Source of the DNA: Hymenobacter norwichensis DSM 15439
Lineage (GTDB): Bacteria > Bacteroidota > Bacteroidia > Cytophagales > Hymenobacteraceae
Length of the DNA stretch: 64,000 nt
Assembly (NCBI RefSeq): GCF_000420705.1
Contig: NZ_ATVL01000009.1
Coordinates: forward strand, 434,001 to 498,000
Reading direction: 5' to 3'
Positions 62,081-64,000 of the stretch are shown here, piece by piece; the stretch's first letter is position 1, and the number at the start of each line of letters is the position of its first letter. The notes beneath the pieces are model-generated. The model had not been told where the DNA came from, did no database searches, and worked only from the letters and a program-made list of their open reading frames with translations. A program made the translations under genes and the position numbers.

Positions 62081-62149
62081 AGCACACTAACTGAAAGGGC
62101 CCCGCTCACTGCTTCTGGCAGTAGGCGGGGCCCTTTCAGTTAGTGTGCT
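62081..62149. terminator. Large hairpin terminator after the L,D-transpeptidase gene
   Basis: Arms AGCACACTAACTGAAAGGGC (from 62081) and its complement (to 62149) form a 25-bp perfect stem with an inner loop containing a further CTGC/GCAG pairing. Confidence 0.92.
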
Positions 62150-62281
62150 CCAAATAATTAATAGAGCATCGAAATTCCGTGCGCAGAATTCTTGGCATGG
62201 GCTACCATTGAAACGGAACGAAACAGATTAGTATCAGATAAGAATGATAGCCACCGCAGAAATAGGGAGGCAATGTAGTGA

Positions 62282-62306
62282 ATTACAATTGTATAACAAT
62301 TGTAAT
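62282..62306. promoter_or_regulatory. Perfect palindromic operator candidate
   Basis: ATTACAATTGT, a 3-nt ATA spacer and ACAATTGTAAT form a 25-bp dyad about 140 nt before ATG 62445. A further half-site-like ATAATTGTAA lies at 62327-62336. Such a dyad suits a homodimeric helix-turn-helix protein, possibly the downstream XRE-type regulator acting on its own gene. Confidence 0.65.
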
Positions 62307-62444
62307 CAGACGCAAAGTGAAGTTTTATAATTGTAAACCCTGGATATAAAAAGATCCGCGTATTTACAAAGGTAATTAGCTGATTGATTGGGCTAGTATC
62401 TCATTGTGTAGTCGTACATTTGTTAATGATAGTATTACTACCCC

Positions 62445-63170
62445 ATGGTTGACCGTATTCGGGCGATTCTGAGCGCCCGTCAATTAACGCCTACGCAATT
62501 CGCCGATACTATTGGCGTAGCCCGGCCTATTGTCAGCCATATCCTGAGCGGCCGTAACAAACCCAGTTTGGAGGTAGTGCAGAAGATAGTAGATGCCTTT
62601 CCCGACGTGTCGTTGACGTGGCTGCTGAAGGGTGCCGGGAGCATGACTGCTTTGGAACCAGTTCCTGTGGCAGCAGTTCCGGCGCCAATACCCGTTGCTG
62701 TGAAGCGGCCAAGCAGCTCTAAAACGCCAGAGGTACCTCGTCCTGCTCCTAGTGACCAGACGGCGGCCCGCCAACCTCCCACGCTAACCATGGTGCCTAC
62801 AGCTGTGGTTTCTGATGCTAATCGGGTTGATACAAGCACTGAGTCCTTACAACGTGAGGTGGTACCATCCGTGCCAATGCCCCCTAGCCCTGATGTAGTT
62901 GCTACTCCGGGTACTCATAGACCTATTGCCACAGCGCTGCTAGATGCCGTAATTCCCGCAGCACCGACGCCCCTAGCTGCCAGCTCTGATTCAGCTACGT
63001 CCTTACCTAACGCACAGGTAGCCGCTGCTGGAGCCCGCAACGACAATAACACTGGCCCTATGGTACCGTCGGCCGCCCAACCTTTTCTGAAAGCCGATAA
63101 GGCGATTCGGCGTATCGTCATCTTCTATCAAGACGGTACTTTCACCGATTATCAACCGGAAAACGCATAA
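62445..63170 (+). CDS. XRE-type helix-turn-helix regulator with long disordered region
   Basis: A 241-residue protein. Residues 1-65 are an XRE/Cro-like domain (DRIRAILSARQLTPTQFADTIGVARPIVSHILSGRNKPSLEVVQKIVDAFPDVSLTWLLKG). Residues about 70-215 are Pro/Ala/Ser/Thr-rich and probably disordered. The last 25 residues form a compact motif (AIRRIVIFYQDGTFTDYQPENA) that looks conserved and may bind a partner or close a dimer. It probably binds the dyad at 62282-62306. Its regulon is unknown. Confidence 0.85.
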   Translation: MVDRIRAILSARQLTPTQFADTIGVARPIVSHILSGRNKPSLEVVQKIVDAFPDVSLTWLLKGAGSMTALEPVPVAAVPAPIPVAVKRPSSSKTPEVPRPAPSDQTAARQPPTLTMVPTAVVSDANRVDTSTESLQREVVPSVPMPPSPDVVATPGTHRPIATALLDAVIPAAPTPLAASSDSATSLPNAQVAAAGARNDNNTGPMVPSAAQPFLKADKAIRRIVIFYQDGTFTDYQPENA

Positions 63171-63944
63171 GCTGGCAACCGTATTATCTGCTGGTAGCAG
63201 TGCTATTATCCCTGCCAAATGAGAGCTGGTATGCTAACCATTTCTGCCGCAGTTTGAGCGTAGGAAATGCAATTTGTCAGTACCTCTCTATAGCATCTTT
63301 CGGATACTTTGTAAGGTTGAGTTAGGTATGCATAAGTGGTCAGCATCGAATGGTAGTCAGGTGAGAATAATGCAGGTTGTCATAGTGGGTAATTATTGAA
63401 TTATTGAGCTATATTTTTGTTTTATAAAACGCTTAATATCAGCAAGTGGTACCTGTGAGGTTAAGTATCTATTTAGTATACTATGTGGCTATTATGAGGT
63501 TGATAAAGTGTAATAACGCGAAATGCTAAGAAGTGCAGTCAATTGCATTGAAAATGCTAAGAACCTTACCAAGATAATCGAGTAAGGAAAATCATAGTGC
63601 AATTCGAAAACAGCGCGCTAATCGAGTTAGCCTTGCTAAAACTCTGATACGATAGTAGGGGTGCAGAATAGTAGTAGCCAGCTGCTGACTATCTTACAGC
63701 TGTTGGGGCCGGGACGACTGCAATAGCCAACACAAACAGTGGGGTAGGTGTTATTGATTGTTGTCAAAAGTAATCAGTTGGTCCGCCAATGAGTACTGCA
63801 CTGAAAGCTGATCTAGAGAGACATTTCTATTTCACCACCAAACCTGTCAACTCGCCCAGCGGCGTTGCGTAAAGCCACCAAACCTCAGTCATTAAGCTTG
63901 AAAGTATCCTTGGCGATTTTCGGGGTGGTGCTTACCTTTGGGAC
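63171..63944. other. 774-base intergenic region without recognised gene
   Basis: More AT-rich than the flanks, with no long open frame, no tRNA-like cloverleaf and no strong hairpin that I can find. The last 35 bases hold a promoter candidate for the gene at 63945. Confidence 0.6.
63910..63940 (+). promoter_or_regulatory. Bacteroidota-type promoter of the edge gene
   Basis: TTG at 63910-63912 and TACCTTTG at 63933-63940 are 20 nt apart, matching the -33/-7 layout of Bacteroidota primary-sigma promoters. The start codon follows only 4 nt after the -7 box. Confidence 0.6.
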
Positions 63945-64000
63945 ATGAAAAAATTCCGTCTGCTTCTCCTGCTCGCCGTTAACGCCTCGTTATTCCTGGC
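63945..64000 (+). CDS. Start of an exported protein, cut off by window edge
   Basis: ATG 63945 opens 18 codons to the edge, encoding MKKFRLLLLLAVNASLFL, a typical signal-peptide N-terminus (basic start, hydrophobic core). Nothing more can be said. A good promoter lies directly upstream. Confidence 0.7.
   Translation, partial: MKKFRLLLLLAVNASLFL

Larger units (their letters stand above)
62056..62444. other. Intergenic region with terminator and operator candidate
   Basis: It holds the terminator at 62081-62149 and the palindrome at 62282-62306, and is otherwise AT-rich. I see no gene. Confidence 0.65.

Noticed and set aside
63171..63944. Possible RNA gene in the 774-base gap
   Set aside because: No cloverleaf, strong hairpin or promoter-terminator pair could be found by eye.

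Overview
The window looks like chromosomal DNA from a Hymenobacter-like member of the Cytophagales (Bacteroidota). Reasons: GC-rich genes, DUF3127, DUF2383 and S46-peptidase proteins typical of the phylum, -7 boxes of the TAnnTTTG type, and long palindromic intergenic elements. No rRNA, tRNA, CRISPR array, transposase or phage gene was recognised. Most genes are ordinary housekeeping or accessory genes. Three AT-rich inserts (about 24.7-25.5, 42.5-43.0 and 53.7-55.1 kb) look acquired.

Layout. 0-9.4 kb: a truncated DAC-like protein, a LacI regulator, a flavoprotein, and a transport block (cation/proton antiporter, ClC channel with CBS pair, MscS channel). 9.4-25 kb: a fungal-type cytosine deaminase and an AddAB-like recombination nuclease/helicase whose two subunit genes lie 8 kb apart. 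Between them are a frameshifted lipoprotein gene, a VKOR-like protein, a periplasmic molybdenum hydroxylase pair (IorA/IorB type) and a TetA-like exporter. 25-35 kb: thioesterase, cold-shock protein and DEAD-box helicase (a likely cold/RNA-stress pair), a second BaiN-type flavoprotein, 2,4-dienoyl-CoA reductase and a glycosyltransferase. 35-42 kb: amidohydrolase, a DPP11-type dipeptidyl peptidase, and a two-gene sulfite-oxidase-like molybdoenzyme with its flavin reductase.

43-48.8 kb is the most interesting part. Five co-directional genes encode a possible permuted ATP-grasp enzyme, a class I glutamine amidotransferase, a GCS2/YbdK carboxylate-amine ligase, an ATP-grasp ligase with an Ala/Lys/Pro tail, and an alpha/beta hydrolase. 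They look like a pathway that makes a small amide- or peptide-like metabolite whose identity cannot be read from sequence. Three of the four gaps between these genes hold a roughly 100-bp palindrome of one family.

48.8-64 kb: an esterase fused to a DinB domain, an AlbA_2 regulator, a second sulfite oxidase, an AT-rich polytopic membrane protein, and a DUF3127 protein with an SSB-like acidic tip. These are followed by a convergent isoaspartyl peptidase/cyanophycinase pair (cyanophycin or isoaspartyl peptide breakdown), an M1 aminopeptidase, a lipoprotein L,D-transpeptidase, and an XRE regulator behind a perfect palindromic operator candidate.
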